The notes beneath the pieces are model-generated. The model did no database searches. It saw only the letters and a program-made list of their open reading frames with translations, and was not told the origin of the DNA. The translations under genes and the position numbers were made by a program. From positions 248,001 through 312,000 of the forward strand of contig CABIZV010000006.1 in NCBI GenBank assembly GCA_902363335.1: a DNA stretch of 64,000 nucleotides. Direction: 5' to 3'. This DNA is from Enterobacteriaceae bacterium (lineage in GTDB: Bacteria; Pseudomonadota; Gammaproteobacteria; Enterobacterales; Enterobacteriaceae). Of this stretch, positions 33,975 through 43,394 are shown one piece after another; within the stretch, counting starts at the first letter, position 1; every line of letters starts with the position of its first letter.

Positions 33975-35525
33975 ATGCCAACATCGATAGATTCATCGTT
34001 GCTGCAACACTGCCAGCAAATTGTGACAAGTTCCGTGTTAACCCCGGAACAAAAACGCCATTTTCTGGCGCTGGAGGCAGAAAATGCTCTGCCGTACCCT
34101 GAACTGTCTGATGAAGCCCGTGCCGCGCTGGCGGAAGGCGTCATCTGCGATATGTTCGAAGGCCATGCGCCATACAAGCCGCGCTATGTTCTACCGGACT
34201 ACGCTCGCTTTCTTGCCAACGGCTCCGAATGGCTGGAGCTTGAAGGGGCGCAGGATCTCGACGATGCGCTTTCGCTACTGACAATTCTGTATCATCACGT
34301 CCCTTCCGTAACGGCGATGCCGGTCTATCTGGGTCAACTTGATGCGTCGCTGTCACCTTATGTTAGAATTCTAACACAAGACGAGATCGATATTCGAATA
34401 AAACGTTTCTGGCGCTATCTCGACCGCACGCTGCCGGACGCCTTTACCCACGTCAACATTGGCCCTCATGATACGCCAATCACTCGCGCTATATTACGTG
34501 CGGATGCCGAGTTAAAGCAGGTTGCGCCTAACCTGACGTTTATCTACGACCCGGAAATCACGCCTGACGATCTGCTACTTCAGGTGGCACAAAATATTTG
34601 CGAGTGCAGTAAGCCGCACATCGCTAACGGCCCGATAAATGATAAAATTTTCACAAAAGGCCAGTACGGCATCGTCAGCTGTTACAATTCACTGCCGGTT
34701 GCCGGTGGCGGCAGTACGCTGGTTCGCCTGAATTTACAGCAGGTTGCCGAGCGCAGCCGCTCCGTTGACGACTTCTTCACGCAGGTGTTGCCACGTTACT
34801 GCCAGCTGCAAATTGATATCATCAACGCCCGTTGCCGCTTCCTCTACGAACAGTCGAACTTCTTTGAGAATAGCTTCCTCGTGAGCGAAGGGTTGATTAG
34901 CCCTGACCGGTTCGTGCCAATGTTCGGTATCTATTCGCTGGCGGAAGCGGTCAATATTCTGTGTGAACGTGAAGGCATGGCTGGTCGCTATGGTAAAGAC
35001 GAAGAGGCCAATCAGCTGGCCTGGCGTATCAGCGCTAAACTGGCCGAGTTTGTCGCCCACACGCCGGTGCAGTACGGCTGGCAGCAGCGCGCATTGTTAC
35101 ACGCACAGTCCGGGATAAGCTCCGACATCGGTACCACGCCGGGTGCCCGTCTGCCGTATGGCGACGAACCGGATCCGATAACTCATCTGCTGACCGTCGC
35201 TCCGCACCATGCGCATTACGCCGCGGGCATTAGCGATATTCTGACGCTCGATGAAACGGTAAAACGCAATCCACAAGCGGTGATGCAGCTGTGTCTGGGC
35301 GCTTTCAAGGTCGGCATGCGCGAGTTTAGCGCCAACGTCAGCGGCAACGATTTGGTTCGCGTCACGGGCTATATGGTGCGCTTGTCGGATCTGGAAAAGT
35401 ACCGCGCAGAAGGTTCTCGCACCAACACTACCTGGCTGGGTGAAGAAGCTGCACGTAACACCCGTATTCTGGAACGCCTTCCTCGTGTTGTGAGCCATGA
35501 ACAGCAGATGCGCTTTAGTCAGTAA
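33975..35525 (+). CDS. yjjI: YjjI, glycyl radical enzyme of unknown substrate
   Basis: 516 residues from the ATG at 33975 (MPTSIDSSLLQHC), equal to E. coli YjjI; the upstream open frame of 46 codons covers the deo promoter and is not coding. A glycyl-radical-family (DUF3029) protein: the C terminus holds the radical-bearing RVTGYMVRLSD motif, and GIVSCYNSLPVAGGGSTLVRL contains the candidate catalytic cysteine. The substrate is unknown. It is divergent from deoC, overlaps its activase gene yjjW by 29 bp, and carries the perfect DeoR operator O1 inside its coding sequence. Confidence 0.95.
   Translation: MPTSIDSSLLQHCQQIVTSSVLTPEQKRHFLALEAENALPYPELSDEARAALAEGVICDMFEGHAPYKPRYVLPDYARFLANGSEWLELEGAQDLDDALSLLTILYHHVPSVTAMPVYLGQLDASLSPYVRILTQDEIDIRIKRFWRYLDRTLPDAFTHVNIGPHDTPITRAILRADAELKQVAPNLTFIYDPEITPDDLLLQVAQNICECSKPHIANGPINDKIFTKGQYGIVSCYNSLPVAGGGSTLVRLNLQQVAERSRSVDDFFTQVLPRYCQLQIDIINARCRFLYEQSNFFENSFLVSEGLISPDRFVPMFGIYSLAEAVNILCEREGMAGRYGKDEEANQLAWRISAKLAEFVAHTPVQYGWQQRALLHAQSGISSDIGTTPGARLPYGDEPDPITHLLTVAPHHAHYAAGISDILTLDETVKRNPQAVMQLCLGAFKVGMREFSANVSGNDLVRVTGYMVRLSDLEKYRAEGSRTNTTWLGEEAARNTRILERLPRVVSHEQQMRFSQ
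34361..34376. promoter_or_regulatory. DeoR operator O1 (deoP1) inside yjjI
   Basis: TGTTAGAATTCTAACA is the perfect 16-bp DeoR palindrome. It is read as LMLEF-like out-of-frame sequence but lies within the yjjI codons for YVRILTQ. With the O2 site near deoC it can form the repression loop described for the E. coli deo operon. Confidence 0.95.
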
Positions 35526-36360
35526 AATCATCCCGTTCTCCTGCGTCGACGGGCCGGGCAGTCGCCTGGCCCTGTTCTTACAGGGCTGCAATCTGCGCTG
35601 CAAGAACTGCCATAACCCGTGGACGATGGGACGTTGCAATGACTGCGGTGAGTGCGTTCCCCAGTGTCCGCATCAAGCGTTGAAACTGCGGGAAGGAAAA
35701 GTGGTGTGGCAGGCGAATATCTGCCAGCAGTGCGACACCTGCCTGCACCTGTGCCCGCAGCAATCGACGCCAATGGCGCAGGTGATGAGCGTCGAACAGG
35801 TTATTGCGCAAATTAGCAAGGTTGCGCCTTTTATCGAAGGCATCACCGTCAGCGGCGGCGAAGCCACAACGCAGCTGCCGTTTGTTTGCGCGCTGTTCCA
35901 GCAGATAAAGCAATCGCCCAACCTCCAGCATCTCACCTGCCTGGTGGACAGCAACGGTGAGCTGCCGATATCCGGCTGGGAGAAGCTAAGCCAGGTTTGC
36001 GACGGCGTGATGGTGGATTTAAAAGCCTGGGATAACGCGTGTCATCAAGCCCTGACCGGGCGAGGTAATGCACGTATCAAGCAGAGTATCCAGTGGCTGG
36101 CGCAACGGGGAATACTAAGCGAGCTGCGCCTGTTGGTGATCCCTGAGCAGACGGATTATCTGCAAGAAGTTGCGGCGTTAAGCGCGTTTATCGCCCAACT
36201 GGGGGATATTCCGGTACGCCTGAATGCGTTTCATGCCCACGGCGTTTATGGTGAGGCCAAAGCGTGGCGTAGCGCCGGGCCGCAAGACATTGAAGCCCTA
36301 AGCCAGGCGCTACGTGCCGGAGGAATCACAACGCTCATTCCTCCGGCGCTGTACTTATAG
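35497..36360 (+). CDS. yjjW: YjjW, glycyl-radical enzyme activase (radical SAM)
   Basis: 287 residues, the same as E. coli. A radical S-adenosylmethionine enzyme: the CxxxCxxC cluster is C31, C35 and C38 in GCNLRCKNC. Between it and the barrel are two ferredoxin-like clusters (CNDCGECVPQC and CQQCDTCLHLC), typical of activases of glycyl radical enzymes. Its start codon lies inside yjjI (29-bp overlap), so the two are translationally coupled, and YjjW presumably installs the glycyl radical on YjjI. The 3' end overlaps the convergent transporter gene by 6 bp. Confidence 0.95.
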   Translation: MNSRCALVSKIIPFSCVDGPGSRLALFLQGCNLRCKNCHNPWTMGRCNDCGECVPQCPHQALKLREGKVVWQANICQQCDTCLHLCPQQSTPMAQVMSVEQVIAQISKVAPFIEGITVSGGEATTQLPFVCALFQQIKQSPNLQHLTCLVDSNGELPISGWEKLSQVCDGVMVDLKAWDNACHQALTGRGNARIKQSIQWLAQRGILSELRLLVIPEQTDYLQEVAALSAFIAQLGDIPVRLNAFHAHGVYGEAKAWRSAGPQDIEALSQALRAGGITTLIPPALYL

Positions 36361-37632
36361 CGAAAGGAACACGCCAGCAATGGTGGCGCTCATCAGGTTA
36401 GAGAGCGTCCCCGCTGCCACGGCTTTCAGGCCCAATTGGGCAATTTCCTGACGGCGATTCGGCGCCATACTGCCCAGACCGCCGATAAGAATGGCGATAG
36501 ACGACAGGTTGGCAAAGCCGCACAGCGCAAAGGAGATAATCGCTTTGGTGTGGCTTGAGATAACCTGCAACCCGGCAGCGGCCACATCGGCATCCGCCTT
36601 CAGATATTCACCGAAGTTCATATAGGCGACAAATTCGTTGATAACCAGTTTCTGACCGATAAACGATCCTGCCACCGTAGCTTCATGCCACGGCACGCCA
36701 ATAACCCACGCCAGCGGCGAGAAGATCCAGCCCAGAATCAGCTGCAAGGAGAGATCTGGATAGTTAAACCAGCCGCCCACGCCGGACAAAATGCCGTTCA
36801 GTAGCGCAATCAGCGCGATAAACGCCAGCAACATGGCGCCGACGTTTAGCGCAAGCTGCATCCCGGATGCCGCCCCCGATGCCGCCGCGTCCAGCACGTT
36901 CGCGGGTTTATCCGGGTTAGTCGCCTCACTTTCCAGCGTCGGAGAATCATTAGGTTTTTCCGTTTCCGGTATCATGATTTTGGCAAACAGCAATCCGCCA
37001 GGTGCCGCCATAAAGGAGGCGGCAATCAGATATTCCAGCGGCACCCCCATCTGCGCGTAGCCTGCCAGCACGGAACCGGCGACCGACGCCAGCCCGCCGC
37101 ACATCACGGCGAACAGCTCAGAGCGCGTCATGGTGGCAATGTACGGACGCACCACCAGCGGCGCTTCGGTCTGCCCGACAAAGATATTAGCCGTTGCAGA
37201 GAGTGATTCGGTGCGTGATGTTTTCAGCACCGCGCGCAGCGCGCCGCCCAGGATACGGATCACAAACTGCATAATGCCGAGGTAATACAGCACGGCAATC
37301 AGCGAGGAGAAAAAGACGATAACCGGCAGAACGCGCAGCGCAAACACAAAACCACCGCCGCCGAAAACTTCAAACATCTTATCGGAAACCAGGCCGCCGA
37401 ACAGGAAGCCGATTCCTTCATTACCGTAGGCGATAACGTTGGCGACGCCTTCAGACATCGCCAGCAGCACTTTACGGCCCGCGGGAACATAGAGAATTAA
37501 CGCCCCGATACCGACCTGAATCAGCCATGCACCGAGTACCGTCCGCAGGTTAATTGCTTTTCGATTACTTGAGAGGAGTAAGGCGATGGCGAGCACCACC
37601 ACCATGCCGATGAGTCCCATGAGGATTTGCAT
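36355..37632 (-). CDS. NupC-family concentrative nucleoside transporter
   Basis: 425 residues. A CNT family inner-membrane protein that takes up nucleosides with H+. Family landmarks: the early GNEGIGFLFGGLV, ATANIFVGQTEAPLVVRPYI (substrate-binding hairpin), INEFVAYMNFGEYL and AIISFALCGFANLSSIAILIGGLGSMAPNR. It is closer in organisation to E. coli NupX/PsuT than to NupC, and none of these is at this locus in E. coli K-12. Its position next to deoCABD points to (deoxy)nucleoside import. A CRP-like site lies upstream. Confidence 0.9.
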   Translation of the reverse strand: MQILMGLIGMVVVLAIALLLSSNRKAINLRTVLGAWLIQVGIGALILYVPAGRKVLLAMSEGVANVIAYGNEGIGFLFGGLVSDKMFEVFGGGGFVFALRVLPVIVFFSSLIAVLYYLGIMQFVIRILGGALRAVLKTSRTESLSATANIFVGQTEAPLVVRPYIATMTRSELFAVMCGGLASVAGSVLAGYAQMGVPLEYLIAASFMAAPGGLLFAKIMIPETEKPNDSPTLESEATNPDKPANVLDAAASGAASGMQLALNVGAMLLAFIALIALLNGILSGVGGWFNYPDLSLQLILGWIFSPLAWVIGVPWHEATVAGSFIGQKLVINEFVAYMNFGEYLKADADVAAAGLQVISSHTKAIISFALCGFANLSSIAILIGGLGSMAPNRRQEIAQLGLKAVAAGTLSNLMSATIAGVFLSL

Positions 37633-37711
37633 ACAGAGTCCCTGTGTATTGAAAAATATGATGATTCCAACAAGCTAACCGCAGCGATTATAACGCTGAG
37701 TCATTATATTT

Positions 37712-37727
37712 TTCGGACAACATCACA
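37712..37727 (-). promoter_or_regulatory. Candidate CRP site of the nucleoside transporter
   Basis: On the minus strand TGTGATGTTGTCCGAA keeps the TGTGA half and a weaker second half, about 80 bp upstream of the transporter ATG. It resembles the deoP2 CRP site at 33798, suggesting shared CRP/CytR control. Confidence 0.45.
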
Positions 37728-37779
37728 GGTTTAACGCAAGTGAACGGAGGTAATAATTAATAATGAGAACTCAGTCACC

Positions 37780-38559
37780 CTACAAGTTCGTAAACAGTGC
37801 ATAGGTATTGTGATAAAGCGTTTGCGCAATATGTTCTGGCGGTTCTGGTCGGAGCGAGCAGAGATGGCTAAACACGTCGGCAATGCGTTCCGGGCGATTC
37901 GGCTGTCCCTGAAAACCGTTCAGCGGCATGTCCGGCGCATCCGTTTCCAGTATCAGCGCTTCTAGCGGTAATTGCGCCATCACCTCACGGGTTTTATTGG
38001 CGCGAGGATAGGAAATCGTCCCGCCGACGCCAATTTTGTAGCCCAGCTGGATGAAGCGTAAAGCCTGTTGCAGGCTGCCGGAAAAACCATGTACCACGCC
38101 CGTTCGCGGCAAATTGTGACGTTTGAGATGCAGCGCCAGTTTGTCGTGGGTGCGGCGCGAATGGAGAATGACCGGCAGATCGTAGCGTTTAGCTAACTGT
38201 AGCTGTGCATCAAGCAAGGCCGCCTGACGTTCAAATTGCGGATCCTCCCGATAAAGGTCGAGCCCAATTTCCCCAACGGCGACCAGTTTTTTCGGTTTCG
38301 CCGCCAGCACCGCGTCCAGCGCGGCCAGACTGTCATCATCATGACGCTCCACCACGATCGGGTGCAGACCGACGGCGGCATACAGCGGATCATAGCGTTC
38401 AGCCAGCGCCAGCACGCGGGTAAAATTTTCCGCCTCGATCGCAGGGACGATTATCGTGCCCACGCCCGCATCGGCGGCGCGCTGAATGCTGGCGGCTTCA
38501 TTACCGCTAAACGGCGGGAAATCAAAATGGCAATGGGTGTCAATAAAACGGCCTTTCAC
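37780..38559 (-). CDS. yjjV: TatD-family metal-dependent hydrolase YjjV
   Basis: 259 residues. A TIM-barrel amidohydrolase-like nuclease family with the metal ligands of DTHCHFDFPPF near the N terminus, VGEIGLDLY, VILHSRRTHDKL, HGFSGS and ETDAPDMPL. E. coli TatD family members are 3'-5' DNA exonucleases; YjjV itself is poorly studied. It overlaps the end of yjjU by 4 bp and forms an operon with it. Confidence 0.94.
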   Translation of the reverse strand: MKGRFIDTHCHFDFPPFSGNEAASIQRAADAGVGTIIVPAIEAENFTRVLALAERYDPLYAAVGLHPIVVERHDDDSLAALDAVLAAKPKKLVAVGEIGLDLYREDPQFERQAALLDAQLQLAKRYDLPVILHSRRTHDKLALHLKRHNLPRTGVVHGFSGSLQQALRFIQLGYKIGVGGTISYPRANKTREVMAQLPLEALILETDAPDMPLNGFQGQPNRPERIADVFSHLCSLRPEPPEHIAQTLYHNTYALFTNL

Positions 38560-39629
38560 GCCAGATCCTCATGATTAAAAAGCGGGTCGTTGGCTTGTGG
38601 CACATCCGCCATTGCCGCCACCGGGATATCATTCATCGCCGGTTCCGGGGGAATAAACAGCGGTGCAGGCGTGATGATGGGTGAAATGTGTCGTACTAGC
38701 GGGGGTTTTTCCGTTAACAACTTCCCTACGGTTGCCAGGAAATATCGACCGCATAAGCGGCCAATTTTGTAGTCCTGTCGCAGCGCAGGAATACGGCTGC
38801 CCAACGCCATACTGAGCAGCGGTTTCGGCGGGTAGATCTCAAAAATACGCAGCTTACCGGGGGGTTTTTCAATAAATTGCTGAATTTCGCTATAGCTGGC
38901 TTCATGATGCTGCACCAGATTGACCAGCGGTTGCAGGCTGCTTTCACCGAGCCAACGTTCCATACGCTTAAACCACTGCGGCGTGTAATACATTTGCGAC
39001 GGAACGGTACGGATCACCACCAGCGTTTTCGCGCCCTGCTTCGCGGCCTCGCGAACCGGGATCGCATCGCTAACGCCACCGTCCAGGTAATTAATGCCGT
39101 CAAGCGCCACACCGGTACGATAGAAACCGGGAATGGCGCTGGAAGCGCGGATAATATCGAGCCAGTTCTGCTTAGTCGGCGAAAAATAGCTGGGGGTGTA
39201 ATCATCCCCTCGGCAGGCGCAGATATAAAACGATTTTCCCGTCTCAAAAAGATGCTCGGCCGCGTCCATCGCAAGCGGCATCTGCCCTGCGGTTGCGTCA
39301 ACCAGCCAGTCAAGATCGATAAGATTACCACCTCTGACAAAGCGCACCGGGTCAAAGAACTCGCGGCGGGTGGTGTAGCGCATAATGACTTTACGTCCGT
39401 AACCTTGTTGGTTACACAAATAGGCGGACAGATTTTGCGCCCCCGCAGAGGTGCCGTAGTAGAGATCGAAAGGATTGAACTGTGCTCGCATAAATTCATC
39501 AAGCACGCCGGCGGTGAAAATTCCGCGTTGTCCCCCACCTTCGCAAACCAACGCCATGCGACCGGGGTTGAAACGACTCAGCGATAATGGCGCAATATTG
39601 CCGAGCGTGACGGGTATACGCTGCCCCAT
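38556..39629 (-). CDS. yjjU: Patatin-like phospholipase family protein YjjU
   Basis: 357 residues. The patatin fold has the oxyanion loop EGGGQRGIFTAG (about 30-41), the catalytic serine S61 in YGTSAGAQN and its aspartate D183 in YLDGGVSD. This catalytic pair predicts an acyl hydrolase; the physiological lipid is unknown. It begins the yjjUV operon. No signal peptide is evident. Confidence 0.94.
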   Translation of the reverse strand: MGQRIPVTLGNIAPLSLSRFNPGRMALVCEGGGQRGIFTAGVLDEFMRAQFNPFDLYYGTSAGAQNLSAYLCNQQGYGRKVIMRYTTRREFFDPVRFVRGGNLIDLDWLVDATAGQMPLAMDAAEHLFETGKSFYICACRGDDYTPSYFSPTKQNWLDIIRASSAIPGFYRTGVALDGINYLDGGVSDAIPVREAAKQGAKTLVVIRTVPSQMYYTPQWFKRMERWLGESSLQPLVNLVQHHEASYSEIQQFIEKPPGKLRIFEIYPPKPLLSMALGSRIPALRQDYKIGRLCGRYFLATVGKLLTEKPPLVRHISPIITPAPLFIPPEPAMNDIPVAAMADVPQANDPLFNHEDLA

Positions 39630-39697
39630 CTCTGCCTACCTGTTTTTTAGTCTTCAGACTAACAAAGTAGCCTAAATTCCCGGCGGCTAAAACTAAT

Positions 39698-39722
39698 AAA
39701 GCCAGTCCGCTGGACTGGCTTT
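39698..39722 (-). terminator. ytjA intrinsic terminator
   Basis: Perfect 11-bp stem aaagccagtcc/ggactggcttt with a 3-nt loop. On the minus strand it is followed by TTTATTAGTTTT. It ends the ytjA transcript before yjjU. Confidence 0.85.
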
Positions 39723-39751
39723 GCTGTCATTCTACATTTACGCGTGATGCT

Positions 39752-39913
39752 CTAGGGCCGTTTACGCCCGGTAAACAGGCTGACCAGGAAGAGGATGATA
39801 CCCACAACGAACACGATTTTCGCAGCCCAGGCAGCGGTACCTGCCAGCCCACCAAATCCCAGTGCGGCGGCAATTAACGCGATAACCAGAAATATAATGC
39901 CCCAACGAAACAT
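39752..39913 (-). CDS. ytjA: YtjA, DUF1328 small membrane protein
   Basis: 53 residues from the ATG at 39913 with GGAGAAG before it. Two membrane helices (MFRWGIIFLVIALIAAALGF and KIVFVVGIILFLVSLF) and a basic tail TGRKRP. Nearly identical to E. coli YtjA as I know it, with Trp in place of Gly at residue 29. The function is unknown. The frame is open 34 codons further upstream, but those residues have no family match. Confidence 0.95.
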   Translation of the reverse strand: MFRWGIIFLVIALIAAALGFGGLAGTAAWAAKIVFVVGIILFLVSLFTGRKRP

Positions 39914-40041
39914 AAGCTTCTCCTTGACCAAAATTAATGTCGACCGCTTGCTATGAGCATTCATGCCACCCACATGCAATATTTTTAGTGTGGTGCACAT
40001 TTTGCTTCCTGCCAAATATCAGGAAGCAAAATGTCTAATGA

Positions 40042-40641
40042 TTACTTCGTTTTCAGATCGTTCTTGACGCTTTTCACGCCATCAACGGCCTTAGCAATGC
40101 TTTCAGCACGATCGCTTTGTGCCTGAGACTCAACGGTACCCGAGAGCTGTACAACGCCATCGGTGGTCTCAACTTTCACATGACGTGAAGGGACGATGTC
40201 ATCTGCCAGCAGTTTAGCTTTCACTTCACTGGTGGTCGCGGCATCACCGGCATAGCCTTTCATCGAACTTTCTTTGCTGTCGCGGACGTGGAGTTTGTCA
40301 CTAACAGAGCTCACACCCTCAACCGTTTTCGCTGCCGCAACGGCGGCTTCAGCCTGAGCCTGGCTTTCTACAAAGCCACTGAGCGTCACGACTTTTTTGT
40401 CGGTTTTAACGGAGATATCGGTGCTCTTGATATTGTCGTTATCCACCAGAGCGGCTTTTACTTTCGCTGTGATAGTGCTGTCATCCATAAAGTTACCGAC
40501 TTTATTACCTGCACTCTCAGCGCTCGCCTGAGCCTTATCCATGGTGGACGTTTCGGCATAGACGGAACCGGTAGCGACAGCGGAGGTCAGCATTACGGCA
40601 AGCAGCGTTTTAGAAATTGTCAGTTTTTTCATCGTCGTCAT
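40042..40641 (-). CDS. osmY: Osmotically inducible periplasmic protein OsmY
   Basis: 199 residues. Signal peptide at about 1-29 (ending SVYA), then two BON domains (about 53-121 and 132-199), each with the alternating pattern ITAKVKAALV...VVTLSGFVESQ. A periplasmic chaperone-like protein strongly induced by RpoS and high osmolarity in E. coli. An AGGA site precedes the ATG at 40641. It is monocistronic between ytjA and prfC. Confidence 0.96.
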   Translation of the reverse strand: MTTMKKLTISKTLLAVMLTSAVATGSVYAETSTMDKAQASAESAGNKVGNFMDDSTITAKVKAALVDNDNIKSTDISVKTDKKVVTLSGFVESQAQAEAAVAAAKTVEGVSSVSDKLHVRDSKESSMKGYAGDAATTSEVKAKLLADDIVPSRHVKVETTDGVVQLSGTVESQAQSDRAESIAKAVDGVKSVKNDLKTK

Positions 40642-41017
40642 ATTCCTGTATGTTTTGCCCGCAATTTGAGCATTTGCAACACGCAGGTTGCATTGCTGAA
40701 GAGGGTTAACCGCACCCTGCTCAGGTATTCATTGCGTTCATGCCAACCCACATGGGCTATCAATCGTCGCTGAATCTTGCTCTGAGCCAGTTATTAATAT
40801 TGCGATAGAAACAAACGTTAGCTTTAAGCGCTTTATCAAACGAGATAATCGGTATTTAAAGCCAACGTAGATGTCATCGCTTTGTTAAATATAGATCACA
40901 ATTTTGAAATCGCCCGCTTCGTTGGGCAAAAAGAGGGTAATTAAGAACTTTCCGTAAGCGGCTAAAAAGGAAGGGAAAGTATCAGGGCGCAGCGGCTGCC
41001 GCGCCCTGTAGGGGATT
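40642..41017. other. osmY-prfC intergenic region
   Basis: 376 bp without a gene. It should hold the osmY promoter. Near prfC a GC-rich hairpin (40983-40990 with 41001-41008) follows the prfC stop on the minus strand; it has no clear U run, so it is only a possible terminator. Nothing else is recognised. Confidence 0.6.
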
Positions 41018-42607
41018 TTAGTGCTCGCGCGTTTTGCGGAACTCAACTTCAGGATAACGTTCCTGAGTCAGGTTGAGGTTCACCATGGTTGGTGCGATAT
41101 AGGTCAGATTATCGCCGCCATCCAGCGCCAGCTGAACTTCGTTTTTACGTTTGAACTCTTCGAATTTCTTCACGTCTTTGCTCTCAACCCAACGGGCGGT
41201 CGCGACGTTAACCGATTCGTAGATAGCTTCAACGTTGTATTCGCTTTTCAGACGCGCAACGACCACATCAAACTGCAGCACGCCGACCGCACCAACAATC
41301 AGATCGTTGTTGGAAATTGGGCGGAATACCTGAACTGCACCTTCTTCTGATAGCTGAACCAGCCCTTTCAGCAGCTGTTTCTGCTTCAGCGGATCTTTGA
41401 GGCGGATGCGACGGAACAGCTCTGGCGCGAAGTTCGGAATACCGGTGAACTTCATCATCTCACCTTGCGTGAAGGTATCACCAATCTGGATGGTGCCGTG
41501 GTTATGCAAACCGATAATGTCACCCGGATACGCTTCTTCCACGTGTGAACGGTCACCCGCCATAAAGGTCAGCGCATCAGAAATCACCACATCTTTACCA
41601 ATACGCACCTGACGCAGCTTCATGCCCTTTTCATATTTGCCGGAAACCACGCGCATGAACGCCACGCGGTCACGGTGTTTTGGGTCCATGTTGGCCTGAA
41701 TTTTAAATACGAAACCGGAGAATTTCTCATCCTGCGCTTCCACCAGACGGGTGTCGGTTTTACGCGGCATCGGCGCTGGCGCCCACTCCACTAAACCGTC
41801 CAGCATATGGTCAACACCGAAGTTACCCAGTGCGGTACCAAAGAATACCGGGGTAATTTCGCCCGCCAGGAACAGATCTTTGTCGAATTCGTTGGACGCG
41901 CCCTGCACCAGCTCCAGCTCATCACGCAGCTGCTGAGCCAGCTCATCGCCCACGGCGGCGTCGAGTTCTGGATTGTTCAGACCTTTAACAATGCGCACTT
42001 CCTGAATGGTGTGGCCTTTACCGGTCTGATACAGGTAGGTTTCATCTTTATAAAGATGGTAAACGCCTTTAAACAGCTTGCCGCAGCCAATCGGCCAGGT
42101 GATCGGCGCGCAGCCGATTTTCAGCTCGCGCTCGACTTCATCCAGCACTTCCATCGGATCGCGGATATCGCGGTCGAGTTTGTTCATAAAGGTCAGGATC
42201 GGCGTATCACGCAGACGGGTAACTTCCATCAGCTTACGGGTACGATCTTCAACCCCTTTCGCGGCATCGATAACCATTAGACAGCAGTCAACCGCCGTCA
42301 GGGTACGGTAGGTATCTTCGGAGAAGTCTTCATGCCCCGGGGTGTCCAGCAGGTTAACCAGACAATCGTGGTACGGGAACTGCATCACGGAGGTGGTAAT
42401 CGAAATACCACGCTGCTTTTCCATCTCCATCCAGTCGGATTTAGCATGCTGGCTGGAACCACGGCCTTTTACCGTACCGGCAGTCTGGATCGCCTGTCCG
42501 AACAGCAGCACTTTTTCAGTGATGGTCGTTTTACCGGCATCAGGGTGAGAAATAATGGCAAAAGTGCGGCGCTTGGCCACCTCCTGCAAATAAGGAGACA
42601 ACGTCAT
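41018..42607 (-). CDS. prfC: Peptide chain release factor 3
   Basis: 529 residues, the same as E. coli RF3. A translational GTPase that recycles RF1 and RF2 from the ribosome after peptide release. G motifs: ISHPDAGKTT (G1), DTPGHEDFS (G3) and FMNKLDRD (G4). Monocistronic. The start at 42607 gives MTLSPYLQEVAKRRTFAIISHPDAG. Confidence 0.97.
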   Translation of the reverse strand: MTLSPYLQEVAKRRTFAIISHPDAGKTTITEKVLLFGQAIQTAGTVKGRGSSQHAKSDWMEMEKQRGISITTSVMQFPYHDCLVNLLDTPGHEDFSEDTYRTLTAVDCCLMVIDAAKGVEDRTRKLMEVTRLRDTPILTFMNKLDRDIRDPMEVLDEVERELKIGCAPITWPIGCGKLFKGVYHLYKDETYLYQTGKGHTIQEVRIVKGLNNPELDAAVGDELAQQLRDELELVQGASNEFDKDLFLAGEITPVFFGTALGNFGVDHMLDGLVEWAPAPMPRKTDTRLVEAQDEKFSGFVFKIQANMDPKHRDRVAFMRVVSGKYEKGMKLRQVRIGKDVVISDALTFMAGDRSHVEEAYPGDIIGLHNHGTIQIGDTFTQGEMMKFTGIPNFAPELFRRIRLKDPLKQKQLLKGLVQLSEEGAVQVFRPISNNDLIVGAVGVLQFDVVVARLKSEYNVEAIYESVNVATARWVESKDVKKFEEFKRKNEVQLALDGGDNLTYIAPTMVNLNLTQERYPEVEFRKTREH

Positions 42608-42699
42608 AATGAGATCTTCTTAGTAAGCGCGGCAACGTACCACGCATGTTGAATACGAAAAAATTGCGGCTATTTTACCCATCAATAGGGGGCTGGCAA

Positions 42700-43380
42700 T
42701 CACTGTTTACACAGGAGTCGCTCCAGTTCAGGCAAAGAGGTCACCGTCCAGTCAGGCTTAATGCCTTCCGGCAGCGGTCGCTGGTGCGCATTGAGCCAGC
42801 AGGTCGCCCAGCCGGCGTTCATGCCACCGCGAATATCAGACTCGGCGGTGTCACCGACCATCAGTACGCGCGCGCGGTCCGGATGACCGGCTTGCGCAAG
42901 CGCGTAATCAAAGATCTGACGATCCGGTTTAGCAACGCCCACTTGCTCAGAAATAATAAGCAGATCAAAGTGATCGCTAAATCCGGTACGTTCCAGGCGG
43001 GTCTGCTGCAACGAGGTAAAGCCGTTGGTGATGATGCCCAGCTTCACCTTGCCTTTCAGCGCATCCAGCAACGACGCCGCCCCCGGCAGCGGTGCGCAAA
43101 TCTCGGCCATCGCATTCATAAAGGCGTCGTTGAGGTCGCCCGGATGCACGTTCAGTCGTTCTGCCCAACCGGTAAAACGTTGATGCTGAAGCTGGAGCGA
43201 GGTAATGGCACCGTTCTGGTAATCGACCCACAACGGTTTATTCACCGCCTGGTAGTCCTGAAAATCTTCCGCGGTAAAGGTCACGCTGTAATCGAGAAAC
43301 ATCCGCTGTAAGCCGCTAAACGAGTCAAACGTAAACAGCGTCTCGTCGGCATCGAAGAAAATCCAGTCCCACTTCATCAT
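42700..43380 (-). CDS. yjjG: Pyrimidine 5'-nucleotidase YjjG
   Basis: 226 residues. A HAD-superfamily house-cleaning phosphatase that dephosphorylates dUMP, dTMP and mutagenic pyrimidine nucleotides. Motif I is WIFFDADETLF (D10, D12), motif II GIITNGF, motif III SEQVGVAKPDRQIF and motif IV MVGDTAESDI. Downstream of rimI with a 14-bp gap, in a holD-rimI-yjjG unit. Confidence 0.95.
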   Translation of the reverse strand: MMKWDWIFFDADETLFTFDSFSGLQRMFLDYSVTFTAEDFQDYQAVNKPLWVDYQNGAITSLQLQHQRFTGWAERLNVHPGDLNDAFMNAMAEICAPLPGAASLLDALKGKVKLGIITNGFTSLQQTRLERTGFSDHFDLLIISEQVGVAKPDRQIFDYALAQAGHPDRARVLMVGDTAESDIRGGMNAGWATCWLNAHQRPLPEGIKPDWTVTSLPELERLLCKQ

Positions 43381-43394
43381 CTTTTCACCTTGTC

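Noticed and set aside
34680..34695. Possible third DeoR operator (TGTTACAATTCACTGC) in yjjI
   Set aside because: Only one half-site matches, and it is 319 bp from O1 rather than the roughly 270 bp of the E. coli upstream operator.
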